A DNA stretch of 64,000 nucleotides, taken from NCBI GenBank assembly GCA_963716735.1, contig OY970321.1, positions 1,860,001 to 1,924,000 of the forward strand. Reading direction: 5' to 3'. Both the position numbers and the translations under genes were made by a program. This DNA comes from VRUE01 sp963716735. GTDB lineage: Bacteria; Actinomycetota; Thermoleophilia; Solirubrobacterales; 70-9. The notes under the pieces were generated by a model, which was not told the origin of the DNA, did not search any database, and saw only the letters and a list, made by a program, of their open reading frames with translations. Shown here piece by piece: positions 7,714-15,109 of the stretch (the stretch's first letter is position 1; each line of letters begins with the position of its first letter).

Positions 7714-8462
7714 TGCCCGCCGCCAACATCCTGCAGCCGCTGATCGACATCGCCAACTCGGTCCTGCAGTTCTTCCACGACAGCGCCGGCCTCAGCTGGG
7801 GGATGTCGATCATCGCGCTGACCGTCGTCACCCGAGCGCTGCTGATCCCGCTCACCTACAAATCGCTGAAGGGGATGCGGGCGCTGCAAGCCTTGCAGCC
7901 GCAGCTGAAAGAGATCAAAGAGAAGTACAAAAACGACCAGAAACGCATGCAGCAGGAGATGATGCGCTTCTACCAGGAGAACAAAGTCAACCCCTTTGCC
8001 TCCTGCATTCCCCTGATCGCCCAGCTGCCGGTCTTCATCACCCTCTTCTACGTTCTCCGCCATGAGCTCCCAGCCGATATCGGCTGCAATGCAGGGGAAT
8101 GCGGCAGCGAAGCGTCCTTCCTCTTTATCTCCGACCTGACCGCAAAGGCGGCCGGCGGGGAACTGATCGCGCTGCTCATCCTCTACGTGGGCACCCAGCT
8201 GATCTCCGGCCTGGTAATGGCCGTCACCGCCGACAAAAGCCAGCGCATAATGATGCTCGTCCTGCCCTTCGTCTTCGTTCCCTTCGTGATCAGCTTCCCG
8301 GCCGGCCTCGTCCTCTACTGGATCACGACCAACTTCTGGACGATCGGCCAGCAATACGCGCTCAAACGGTTCATCCCGGCACCAGAGGTGCTTACGCCTG
8401 CGGCGGTTGCGGCCGCGAAGCCACCTCCGCCGCCGCCCAAAAAGAAGAAGCGGCGGCGGTAG
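7710..8462 (+). CDS. yidC: Membrane protein insertase YidC (short, Gram-positive type)
   Basis: Inserts and folds membrane proteins with or without the Sec translocon. The 250-residue protein has the core helices (WGMSIIALTVVTRALLIPL; a cytoplasmic coiled hairpin rich in K/E/Q around residues 60-95; LPVFITLFYVLRHELP; LILYVGTQLISGL; FPAGLVLYWITTNFWTIGQQ) with the hydrophilic-groove arginine (R43) in the first core helix. The long periplasmic domain of the Gram-negative form is absent. The C terminus is a proline tract plus KKKKRRR, a ribosome-contacting basic tail. Its stop codon overlaps the left arm of an inverted-repeat element. Confidence 0.95.
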   Translation: MMPAANILQPLIDIANSVLQFFHDSAGLSWGMSIIALTVVTRALLIPLTYKSLKGMRALQALQPQLKEIKEKYKNDQKRMQQEMMRFYQENKVNPFASCIPLIAQLPVFITLFYVLRHELPADIGCNAGECGSEASFLFISDLTAKAAGGELIALLILYVGTQLISGLVMAVTADKSQRIMMLVLPFVFVPFVISFPAGLVLYWITTNFWTIGQQYALKRFIPAPEVLTPAAVAAAKPPPPPPKKKKRRR

Positions 8463-8550
8463 GACACCCGCGGGGCACTCCTCGCCCGGACTCGCTCGCT
8501 TCGCTCGCTCTGAGTATCCGCCCGTTCGAGGAGTGCCCCGCGGGTGTCCT
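8461..8550. repeat. Inverted-repeat element A (24-bp perfect arms, 42-bp core)
   Basis: Left arm 8461-8484 and right arm 8527-8550 are perfect reverse complements over 24 bp (AGGACACCCGCGGGG... pairs with ...CCCCGCGGGTGTCCT). They enclose a 42-nt core at 8485-8526 containing CTCGCTCGCTTCGCTCGCTC and TGAGTATCCGCCCG. The core is identical, in opposite orientation, to the core of element E at 18110-18151, although the arms differ. The left arm begins inside the yidC stop codon. Confidence 0.9.
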
Positions 8551-8571
8551 GCATGCTTGTGTTGGCTCGAA

Positions 8572-8577
8572 TAGGGT
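8572..8577 (+). promoter_or_regulatory. Possible -10 element for jag
   Basis: TAGGGT ends 7 nt before the jag GTG, the spacing expected for a leaderless transcript. The downstream GTGAGG could instead act as a weak ribosome binding site, so the reading is uncertain. Confidence 0.35.
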
Positions 8578-8584
8578 GAGGCCT

Positions 8585-9067
8585 GTGAGTGATGAGACGA
8601 AATGGCCGGAGGAGCCTGCTGAGCGGGTTCAGGAGCTCGTGGAGGGCGTCCTGGATGAGCTTGACCTTGACGGTGAGGTTGAGATCAAGGAGGACGACGA
8701 GCGGATTGAGGCTGTCATCTCGGGGGATGACGATTACGGCTTGCTGATCGGAAAACGCGGCCAGACGATCGATGCGTTGCAGCTGCTCTGCTTCCAGGCG
8801 GCGTTTCGGGGGCTGCGGGACCGGAAACGGGTCGTGCTCGACGTCTCCGGCTACCGGGAGCGGCGCCGGGAGGTTCTGACCGCGCGAGCCGATCGTGCTG
8901 CCGAGCAGGCGCTGGACGGCAACGTCACGGTCGAGATGGACCCGATGAGCGCCCAGGAACGGCGCGTCATCCACGAACATCTCAAAGAGCGTTCTGGGGT
9001 CGAGACTTACAGCGAAGGGGACGAGCCACGGCGTTGCGTCGTCGTCGCTCCGTTGGTTTCCGAGTGA
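8585..9067 (+). CDS. jag: Jag/KhpB-type RNA-binding protein (KH and R3H domains)
   Basis: RNA-binding protein usually encoded after yidC and implicated in cell elongation and division control in Gram-positive bacteria. The 160-residue product has an acidic N terminus, a KH domain with the GxxG loop (LLIGKRGQTIDALQLL, about residues 57-72) and a C-terminal R3H domain (ERRVIHEHLKERSGVETYSE). The separate Jag-N domain is missing, as in many actinobacteria. The start is GTG at 8585, because upstream frame extension enters element A. Its TGA stop is also the first three bases of element B. Confidence 0.92.
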   Translation: MSDETKWPEEPAERVQELVEGVLDELDLDGEVEIKEDDERIEAVISGDDDYGLLIGKRGQTIDALQLLCFQAAFRGLRDRKRVVLDVSGYRERRREVLTARADRAAEQALDGNVTVEMDPMSAQERRVIHEHLKERSGVETYSEGDEPRRCVVVAPLVSE

Positions 9068-9183
9068 GGGAGACCCCGGTAGGGGTTTCACTTAACTTTT
9101 TCGGTGGAGCCGTCTCCGGCTGACGCCCGTGGACTCTCAACGAAAAAGTACAAGACGTTTCACCCCTACCGGGGTCTCCCTCA
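9065..9183. repeat. Inverted-repeat element B (22-bp perfect arms, ~75-bp core)
   Basis: Arms 9065-9086 and 9162-9183 are perfect 22-bp reverse complements (TGAGGGAGACCCCGGTAGGG...). A further partial pairing (ACTTTTTCG with CGAAAAAGT) lies inside, around a GC-rich loop with CGGCTGACGCCC. Element B' at 24753-24870 is an inverted relative: 29 nt (9075-9103) and 37 nt (9137-9173) are identical between them, while the outermost arm bases differ but stay complementary. The left arm starts at the jag stop codon, and the right half is read as the rsmG N terminus. Confidence 0.9.
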
Positions 9184-9839
9184 GCCGATCGCAGGTGGAG
9201 GCGACGAGCACGGTTCTCGAGCTGCTGGAAGATGAGAGAGCTTCGGTCAGCTCGGTCACTGAGCCTGAGCGAGCTTGGCGGGTGCATGTGGAGGACAGTC
9301 TCACCGGGCTTGAGGTTCCTGAGCTGGCAAGAGCCGGGCGAATCGCCGATATTGGCTCTGGGGCTGGGTTTCCGGGCTTGGTGCTGGCGGTCGCGCTGCC
9401 CGATTCCCAGGTCGATCTGATCGAGTCGGTTGGCCGCAAGTGCGAGTTCATCCAGCGTGCCATCGACGCCGCGGGCATCTCGAACGCGACCGTCCTCAAC
9501 ACTCGCTCGGAGGAGGTGGCTGTCGGAGAGCACCGCGATTCTTACGACGCTGTCACCGCTCGCGCCGTTGGCCGCCTCTCAACCCTGGCCGAGCTCGCCT
9601 CTCCCCTGTTGAAAGAGAACGGCGTCCTGGTCGCCTGGAAGGGCAAACGAGATGCCGACGAGGAGCAGCAACTCGAACGAGCGGCCGAGCAGCTCGCGAT
9701 GCAACCGGAGCAGATCCTCGACGTAGGCGATCGAGCCGGCAGCAAACATCGCCACCTCCACGTAATACGCAAGCTCCGCGCCACCCCCGAGGGTTTGCCA
9801 CGTCGCCCCGGCATGGCCAAGAAGCGCCCCCCCGGCTAA
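9129..9839 (+). CDS. rsmG: 16S rRNA (guanine-N7) methyltransferase RsmG/GidB
   Basis: Methylates G527 (E. coli numbering) of 16S rRNA using S-adenosylmethionine. The SAM-binding core is IADIGSGAGFPGLVLAVALP with the acidic VDLIES that follows, and later NTRSEEVA and YDAVTARAVGRLSTLAELA, typical of the family. The start is uncertain. GTG at 9129 gives 236 residues but the first ~20 are encoded by element B; the next candidate, GTG at 9195, would cut into a helix (SLSRSQVEATSTVLELLEDE) that resembles the normal family N terminus. Neither has a ribosome binding site. The stop TAA touches element C. Confidence 0.9.
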   Translation: MDSQRKSTRRFTPTGVSLSRSQVEATSTVLELLEDERASVSSVTEPERAWRVHVEDSLTGLEVPELARAGRIADIGSGAGFPGLVLAVALPDSQVDLIESVGRKCEFIQRAIDAAGISNATVLNTRSEEVAVGEHRDSYDAVTARAVGRLSTLAELASPLLKENGVLVAWKGKRDADEEQQLERAAEQLAMQPEQILDVGDRAGSKHRHLHVIRKLRATPEGLPRRPGMAKKRPPG

Positions 9840-9933
9840 GGAAGGATCGGGTGTCCCTCGAGCCGACGGATACTCAAATCGCCGGTCTAATTAGACCGGC
9901 GATTGTCGGAACGAGGGACACCCGATCCTTCCT
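9839..9933. repeat. Inverted-repeat element C (22-bp arms with nested 28-bp palindrome)
   Basis: Arms 9839-9860 and 9912-9933 are perfect 22-bp reverse complements (AGGAAGGATCGGGTGTCCCT...). Inside, 9877-9904 is a second perfect palindrome, AATCGCCGGTCTAA joined to its own complement, flanked by CCGAC and GTCGG. The motif CGGATACTC is shared with the core of elements A and E, and the arm motif GGGTGTC is shared with E and D. The left arm begins at the last base of the rsmG stop. Confidence 0.88.
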
Positions 9934-9937
9934 CACT

Positions 9938-9943
9938 TAGTCT
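9938..9943 (+). promoter_or_regulatory. Possible -10 element for parA
   Basis: TAGTCT ends 9 nt before the parA ATG at 9953 and no Shine-Dalgarno lies between them, compatible with a leaderless start just beyond element C. No -35 element was recognised. Confidence 0.3.
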
Positions 9944-9952
9944 CCGGTGCCA

Positions 9953-10711
9953 ATGGGCCTTGTTTACGCAGTGGCAAACCAGAAGGGCGGCGTCGGCAAG
10001 ACGACGACCGCGGTCAACCTGACCGCCTGCGTCGCCGCCGCCGGCTCCCAGACCCTGCTGGTCGACCTCGACCCCCAATGCAATGCCACCGTCGCCCTGG
10101 GAGGAGATAGCGACGCGCACCCCTCCTCCTACGACTGCCTGATCGGTGAGGTCTCCGTGGCCGAGGCGGCACGCCCGGCGGGGCCCGACAACCTCTGGCT
10201 CGTCCCCGCCAACCGCGATCTGGCCGGCGCCGCGGTCGAGCTTCCCCGCATGGATGGCTCCGAGACGCGCCTGCGCGGGCGGCTTGGCCCGCTGCGCGAG
10301 CGCTTTGCCTTCACGATGCTCGATTGTCCCCCCGCGCTGGGCCCGGTCAGCGTCAACGCCCTGGTCGCCGCCGATCGGGTCATCGTCCCGGTGCAGGCCG
10401 AGTACCTGGCACTGGAGGGGCTGGTTCAGTTCCTCGACACGCTGGCGATGATCCGTCGTGAGCTCAACCCGGCACTGAACGTGTCGGGTCTGGTGATCAC
10501 CATGCATGACGAGCGCACGCGCCTCGCCCAGGACGTGGAGCGAGAGCTGCGCGAGCATTTCCCCGAGATGGTCTTCGACACGGTCATACCGCGCAGCGTC
10601 AGGGTCGCCGAGGCGCCGAGCTACGGCCTGCCGGTGACCGAGCATGCCCCCGCCTCGCGTGGCGCCACCGCTTACCAGGCGCTGGCGGAGGAGCTGGTCG
10701 GCCGTGGCTAG
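9953..10711 (+). CDS. parA: Chromosome partitioning ATPase ParA (Soj)
   Basis: Deviant Walker-type ATPase that segregates newly replicated origins together with ParB. It begins MGLVYAVANQKGGVGKTTTA, with the deviant Walker A KGGVGKTT, then VDLDPQCNATVALGG and the Walker B region TMLDCPPALGP. The length of 252 residues is normal. ATG at 9953 matches the family start; an in-frame GTG lies two codons upstream. parB follows with an 8-nt overlap, so the pair forms one operon right of the origin. Confidence 0.95.
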   Translation: MGLVYAVANQKGGVGKTTTAVNLTACVAAAGSQTLLVDLDPQCNATVALGGDSDAHPSSYDCLIGEVSVAEAARPAGPDNLWLVPANRDLAGAAVELPRMDGSETRLRGRLGPLRERFAFTMLDCPPALGPVSVNALVAADRVIVPVQAEYLALEGLVQFLDTLAMIRRELNPALNVSGLVITMHDERTRLAQDVERELREHFPEMVFDTVIPRSVRVAEAPSYGLPVTEHAPASRGATAYQALAEELVGRG

Positions 10712-11585
10712 CGGCAAGGCGGCGAAACGGGGCATGGGTCGCGGCCTGGCGGCGATCCTCCCCGAGAGCGTCGCCGGTGAGGACGTCGGCGACCTGCGCG
10801 AGCTGCCCGTCGGGTTGATCAAGCCGAACCCGAAGCAGCCCCGCACCCACTTCGACGCCGAGGCGCTGGCGGGCCTCGCAGCGTCGATCGAGACGAGCGG
10901 CGTCGTCCAGCCGCTCCTCGTCCGCCCCCTCCACGATGGCAGCTACGAGCTGATCGCCGGCGAGCGTCGTTGGCGCGCCTCCCAGCAGGCCGGCTTGGAG
11001 AAGGTGCCGGCGATCGTCCGCGACTCCGAGCACGCCGAGCGGCTGCAGGTGGCATTGATCGAGAACATGGTCCGCGAGGACCTCAACCCGGTCGAGGAGG
11101 CCCGCGCCTGCGCCGCCCTGGTCGAGGACCTCGGCCTCTCCAAAGAGGACCTGGCCCGCCGCATCGGCCGCAGCCGCCCCGCCGTGTCCAACCTGATCCG
11201 GCTGCTCGATCTCCCCGACGAGGCGATCGCCCTGCTCGAGTCGGGCGAGCTCAGCGAGGGCCATGGACGCGCCCTGCTCGGTGTCTCCGGCAACAACGTC
11301 CGCCGCCGCCTCGCCCGCGACGCGGCAAAGGGTGGCTGGTCGGTCCGCGAGACCGAGAACAGGGTTAAGCTGGCCAGCCAGCCAAAACAGACGAAAGGGT
11401 CTCGTCGCGGCGCCAGCGCTGAGGAGACTGCCGCCCTGCGCGCCGCCGCCGACCAGCTCGAGACGGCCCTCGGCCACGAGGTGAAAGTGCGGCCGCGTGG
11501 GGGAGAGGTGTCGGTCGAGATCCGCCTCGCCGACCTCGACGAGGCTCTCGCGCTGGCCCGCAAGCTCAGCCGCAAGCGAGCCTGA
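10704..11585 (+). CDS. parB: Chromosome partitioning protein ParB (Spo0J)
   Basis: Centromere-binding CTPase of the ParB/Spo0J family. It has GRGLAAILPE at the N terminus, the ParB/sulfiredoxin domain with ELPVGLIKPNPKQPRTHFD and IAGERRWRASQQAGL (the GERRxRA nucleotide-binding motif), a helix-turn-helix segment (GLSKEDLARRIGRSRPAVSN) and a C-terminal dimerisation region. GTG at 10704 (293 residues) is preceded by GGAGGAG about 10 nt upstream and overlaps the end of parA. I saw no perfect parS consensus while reading, but did not search exhaustively. Confidence 0.94.
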   Translation: MASGKAAKRGMGRGLAAILPESVAGEDVGDLRELPVGLIKPNPKQPRTHFDAEALAGLAASIETSGVVQPLLVRPLHDGSYELIAGERRWRASQQAGLEKVPAIVRDSEHAERLQVALIENMVREDLNPVEEARACAALVEDLGLSKEDLARRIGRSRPAVSNLIRLLDLPDEAIALLESGELSEGHGRALLGVSGNNVRRRLARDAAKGGWSVRETENRVKLASQPKQTKGSRRGASAEETAALRAAADQLETALGHEVKVRPRGGEVSVEIRLADLDEALALARKLSRKRA

Positions 11586-11633
11586 GTACCCGCGCGGAGG
11601 GTGTCGCCAGGCCGCTATCATCGCCGTCGCCCC

Positions 11634-11707
<74 letters not shown>

Positions 11708-11759
11708 TTGCCGCGATGCTGCGGCTACCCGGCCGGCGGAGTGGCCATAAAGCCGTACC

Positions 11760-11765
11760 TATAAT
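11760..11765 (+). promoter_or_regulatory. Probable -10 element (TATAAT) upstream of the BFN gene
   Basis: A perfect TATAAT lies 29 nt before the TTG start at 11795, leaving room for a short leader with GGAG 6 nt from the start. No convincing -35 was found 16-18 nt upstream. Confidence 0.5.
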
Positions 11766-11794
11766 GGGCGATCCACCTCGGCTCGGAGCGAATT

Positions 11795-12286
11795 TTGCAG
11801 CAGATGCAGATCTACGGGGTCAGCTTCGACATGGTCGGCAAGCAGCCGATCGTGTTGTTGAAGACGGTTGACGGCAATCGGTTCCTGCCGATCTGGATCG
11901 GTCATCCGGAGGCCGCGGCGATCCTGATGAAGCTTCAGGGAGCCTCGACGCCGCGACCGATGACGCACGACCTGCTCTCCGACATGCTCGAGCAGCTCGA
12001 TGCCAAGTGCGAGCGGGTCTCGGTCACCGAGCTGCGCGACAACACCTTCTACGCCTCGATCACCGTCACGGTCGACGGCACCGAGCTGGAGATCGACTCG
12101 CGCCCCTCCGACGCGCTGGCGCTGGCGGTACGGGTCTCAGCCCCGATCTTCGCGGCCGAGGAGGTAATCGAGGAGTCGGCGATCGAGTTCGAGCACGAGG
12201 TCGAGGACACCGAGGAGGTCGTCGACAAATTCAAGGAGTTCCTCGACGAGGTCACCCCCGACGACTTCGCCGAGGGAACCTCTTAG
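11795..12286 (+). CDS. Bifunctional nuclease (BFN/DUF151) domain protein
   Basis: A 163-residue member of the BFN/DUF151 family, linked to nuclease activity in plants but of uncertain role in bacteria. Signatures are LPIWIGHPEAAAILMKLQG, RPMTHDLLSDMLEQL, NTFYASITV and DSRPSDALALAVR. A very acidic C-terminal tail (about residues 125-163) follows the domain. TTG at 11795 is preferred because GGAG lies 6 nt upstream; the ATG three codons later has worse spacing. Its stop overlaps the convergent ddl stop in TTAG. Confidence 0.88.
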   Translation: MQQMQIYGVSFDMVGKQPIVLLKTVDGNRFLPIWIGHPEAAAILMKLQGASTPRPMTHDLLSDMLEQLDAKCERVSVTELRDNTFYASITVTVDGTELEIDSRPSDALALAVRVSAPIFAAEEVIEESAIEFEHEVEDTEEVVDKFKEFLDEVTPDDFAEGTS

Positions 12287-13215
12287 GCCGCGGCCGGGTC
12301 CAGCGCCAGCTCGAGGATCCGTTCGACCAGATCCTCGAAGGTCATGCCGCCGGCCTCGGCGGCCTGGGGGAGGAGGCTGGTGTCGGTGAGGCCGGGCACC
12401 GCGTTTACCTCGAGCACCTGAGGGCCGTCCCCGCCGAGGATCAGGTCGACGCGGCAGAACCCGGAGCAGCCAAGCGTCTCGTAGGCGCCCAGGGCAGCCG
12501 CGATAACCGCGGAGGAGTCGCTCTCGCTCAGCTCCGCCGGGCAGACGAAATCGGTGCGGCCGATCTCATAGCGCGCCTCGAAGTCGTAGCGATCTCCGTC
12601 GCTTGGAATCGCCTCGACCACGGGTAGCGGCTCGCCTCCGACAACGCTCACCGCCAGCTCTCGCCCGTCGACGAAGCGCTCCAGCAAGACCCGGCTGTCG
12701 TAGCTGAAGGCCGAGACCAATGCTTCGGGCACCTCAAACCAGCTCGCCGCGAACTTCACACCCAGCGCCGAGCCACCGCGACTCGGCTTGACCACCAGTG
12801 GAAAGCCAAGTCGCTCCTCCAGCTCGCTCAGCGCATCGGCGGCGCCGAGCTCGCGGAAGGCGGTCTCATTGAAGGCGAACCAATCCGGGGTGGGAACGTC
12901 GCTGTCGCGCAGCTCGCCCTTTGCCAGGACCTTGTCGATGCAGCGCGCGCAGGCCGCAACGCCGGGCCCGGTGAAGGGGATGCCGAGGATCTCCAGCAGC
13001 TCCTGCACGGTGCCGTCCTCACCGCCGACCCCGTGCATGGCGATGAAGGCCACGTCGGGCCGCCCCGCGGCCAGGCGCTTGACCAGGTCACCGCCGGCGT
13101 CGATCGGCAGGACTTCGTGCCCGAGCTGCTCGAGTGCGTCCTCGACCCTTGCTCCCGAACGCAGTGAGACGCCGCGCTCCAGCGACCGTCCGCCCTTCAG
13201 CACCGCGACCTTCAC
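12283..13215 (-). CDS. ddl: D-alanine--D-alanine ligase
   Basis: ATP-grasp ligase making D-Ala-D-Ala for peptidoglycan. The 310-residue protein begins MKVAVLKGGRSLERGVSLRS (family GGxSxE...SLxSG), followed by AMHGVGGEDGTVQELLEILG, VVKPSRGGSALGV in the ATP-grasp domain, FCRVDLIL and VLEVNAVPGLTDTSLLP at the metal-binding end. GTG at 13215 overlaps the aminotransferase stop (GTGA), so the two genes are translationally coupled. The usual FGEDG loop reads VGGEDG here, a minor departure. Confidence 0.93.
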   Translation of the reverse strand: MKVAVLKGGRSLERGVSLRSGARVEDALEQLGHEVLPIDAGGDLVKRLAAGRPDVAFIAMHGVGGEDGTVQELLEILGIPFTGPGVAACARCIDKVLAKGELRDSDVPTPDWFAFNETAFRELGAADALSELEERLGFPLVVKPSRGGSALGVKFAASWFEVPEALVSAFSYDSRVLLERFVDGRELAVSVVGGEPLPVVEAIPSDGDRYDFEARYEIGRTDFVCPAELSESDSSAVIAAALGAYETLGCSGFCRVDLILGGDGPQVLEVNAVPGLTDTSLLPQAAEAGGMTFEDLVERILELALDPAAA

Positions 13216-14591
13216 GCTGCCCCCTCGCCGGTTTTCCGGAAGGGCAACACGTCCCCGCCGTCCCCTGACGCCTCCGCCACCCGCGGCTGGGCGGGAGCAG
13301 AGGGGGAGGCTGAATCCGCTGTCAAGGCTCCGTAAAGCTCGACCTGCTCGGCGATCGCTTTGCCGATCCGCCGCACTCCCTCGCGAATCTCCTCGTCGCC
13401 GACGCCAGAGAAGTTGAGCCGCATCGAGCTGCGACCGCGGCTTTCGTCGACGTAGGCCGCCTGGCCGGGAACGAAGGCGACGTCCTCGCGCAGTGCCTTG
13501 GCGAGGAGGTCGCTGGTGTCGATGTACTCGGGCAGGGTGGCCCAGATGAAGAGGCCGCCCTCGGGCTCGGTCCAGGTTGCCTGGGCAGGGAAGTGCTCGC
13601 GTAGCGCCTCGACCATCGTGTCGCGCCTGCCGCGGTAGATCTCGACCAGGTCGGCGATGTACTCGCGCCAACGCCCTTCCCCGAAGTACTCGCGTACGAA
13701 GTGCTGGGTCAGGGTCGAGCTGCAGAGGTCGGAGGCCTGCTTGCCGAGGACGATCTTCTCCATCACCGGCGGCGGCGCAACCGCCCAGCCGAGCCGGATG
13801 CCGGGCGAGAGGATCTTGGAGAAGGTGCCGACGTAGATCACGAAGTCACCGCCGTCGAGCTGGTAGAGGGGGGGCAGGGGCTCGCCGCTGAAACGCAACA
13901 GGCCGTAGGGGCTGTCCTCGACGACGAGCATCTCCCGTTGTCGCGCCAGCTCGACCAGGCGCCGCCTTCGCTCCAGCGACATCGACACCCCGGCGGGGTT
14001 CTGAAAGCTCGGCACCGAGTAGACGAATTTGGGCCGCGTGCCCTCGGCGTCGAGCCGCGCGAGGACGGCTTCCAGCTCCTCGATCCGCATCCCGTCCTCG
14101 TCGCAATCGATCTGGATCGTCTCGGCCTGGTAGCTGCAGAAGACGGGCACCGCGCCGGGATAGGTCGGCGCCTCGCAGATCACGACGTCACCCGGATCGA
14201 CCAGCGTCTTGCAGACCAGGTCGATTGCCTGTTGGCCACCGGTGGTGACGATCACGTCGTCGGGGTCGGGCAGCATGCCCTCCGCTCCCATCACCTCGAG
14301 AATGCAGTCGACCGTCTCGGCAAAGCCCTCGGTCGGTCCGTATTGGAGCGCCTCAGCCGTCGAAGACTGCGCGATCCGCGTCATCTGCGCGGCGAACGTT
14401 CCCGCCGGAAAGGTCGAGGTGTCGGGCAGCCCGCCGGCGAGCGAAATCACCTCGGGACGCGCGGTAACCGCCATCAGGTCCCGCATCGCCGAGGACCGCA
14501 TCACCCCGGTGCGGGCGGCGAAGAGGCCGGCATACCGCGCCAGATCGCGGCTGCTCGTGGGGGCGCGTCGCCGGTGGGGCGTCTCTTCCAT
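13212..14591 (-). CDS. PLP-dependent aminotransferase, class I/II (LysN/aminoadipate-like)
   Basis: Fold-type I aminotransferase of about 459 residues. Family features: RSSAMRDLMAVTARPEVISL, LAGGLPDTSTFPAGTF, LQYGPTEGF, TTGGQQAIDLV, YSVPSFQNPAGVSMS, VVEDSPYGLLRFSG, and the PLP lysine in GTFSKILSPGIRLGWA. Closest remembered relatives are 2-aminoadipate or multiple-substrate aminotransferases; the true substrate is unknown. Coupling with ddl hints at amino-acid supply for the wall, but this is inference. ATG at 14591 fits the family N terminus and sits 6 nt after TACACT, suggesting a leaderless message. A C-terminal ~35-residue P/A/G-rich tail is extra. Confidence 0.88.
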   Translation of the reverse strand: MEETPHRRRAPTSSRDLARYAGLFAARTGVMRSSAMRDLMAVTARPEVISLAGGLPDTSTFPAGTFAAQMTRIAQSSTAEALQYGPTEGFAETVDCILEVMGAEGMLPDPDDVIVTTGGQQAIDLVCKTLVDPGDVVICEAPTYPGAVPVFCSYQAETIQIDCDEDGMRIEELEAVLARLDAEGTRPKFVYSVPSFQNPAGVSMSLERRRRLVELARQREMLVVEDSPYGLLRFSGEPLPPLYQLDGGDFVIYVGTFSKILSPGIRLGWAVAPPPVMEKIVLGKQASDLCSSTLTQHFVREYFGEGRWREYIADLVEIYRGRRDTMVEALREHFPAQATWTEPEGGLFIWATLPEYIDTSDLLAKALREDVAFVPGQAAYVDESRGRSSMRLNFSGVGDEEIREGVRRIGKAIAEQVELYGALTADSASPSAPAQPRVAEASGDGGDVLPFRKTGEGAA

Positions 14592-14597
14592 CCACGA

Positions 14598-14607
14598 AGT
14601 GTAGGTT
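14598..14607. promoter_or_regulatory. Overlapping divergent leaderless promoters
   Basis: The two start codons at 14591 (minus) and 14614 (plus) are only 22 nt apart. On the minus strand TACACT (14603 to 14598) ends 6 nt before the ATG. On the plus strand TAGGTT (14602-14607) ends 6 nt before the GTG. The two -10-like elements share the dinucleotide TA at 14602-14603, and there is no room for ribosome binding sites. Confidence 0.5.
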
Positions 14608-14613
14608 TTCGTC

Positions 14614-15048
14614 GTGAGCTTTCTCGAAGGCACCGGGCTCGAGCTCGGCATCGGCATCGCGATCGGGATGCTTGCCGGCACCACCGGCACGCGCGGATCC
14701 GCCCGCGGTCGGATGACGCTGCTCGCCGCCGTAATCGGGCTCATCGCCGGCTTCCTGCTCTCCGGCACCGCGGATCTGAGCGGCCCGCTCGGAGCCATCT
14801 TCTGCCTCGCCGGCGCCGTGCTCGGCTGCATCGTGGTCAGCGACGTGGTCAGCGGCGCCAGCCGTCGCGAGAGTGGTGGCGGCGGGGCGTTGGGCTTCCT
14901 CGTCTCGCTGGCGGCGTTGATCGTCGCGGCGGCGGCCCTGCTGTTGCCGGTGCTGACGTTGCTGGTGATCGTCGCGCTGGTCTGGTTGGGGGTGGCCCGC
15001 CACCGTCGGGCGCAACGCAAGCACGCCGGCCTGCGCGTGCTGCGCTGA
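14614..15048 (+). CDS. Small integral membrane protein of unknown function
   Basis: A 144-residue protein with about four hydrophobic segments (LELGIGIAIGMLAGTTG; TLLAAVIGLIAGFLL; LGAIFCLAGAVLGCIVVSD; ALGFLVSLAALIVAAAALLL with VLTLLVIVALVWLGV) and a basic C-terminal tail (ARHRRAQRKHAGLRVLR). I do not recognise a family. GTG at 14614 is supported by the TAGGTT element 6 nt upstream. It is divergent from the aminotransferase and 61 bp before the phosphodiesterase gene. Confidence 0.75.
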   Translation: MSFLEGTGLELGIGIAIGMLAGTTGTRGSARGRMTLLAAVIGLIAGFLLSGTADLSGPLGAIFCLAGAVLGCIVVSDVVSGASRRESGGGGALGFLVSLAALIVAAAALLLPVLTLLVIVALVWLGVARHRRAQRKHAGLRVLR

Positions 15049-15109
15049 GGGATTCGCTCCCGCGTCCGGGGGCGGCTTCCCATGAACTAAGACGGTCAGA
15101 ATCACGATC

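Noticed and set aside
8485..8526. Core of element A as a CRISPR-like or simple direct repeat (CTCGCT units)
   Set aside because: Only a short internal repetition; no spacers, no regular array and no cas genes.
14592..15083. N-terminal extension of the aminotransferase
   Set aside because: Low-complexity, overlaps the divergent membrane-protein gene; the family N terminus begins at 14591.
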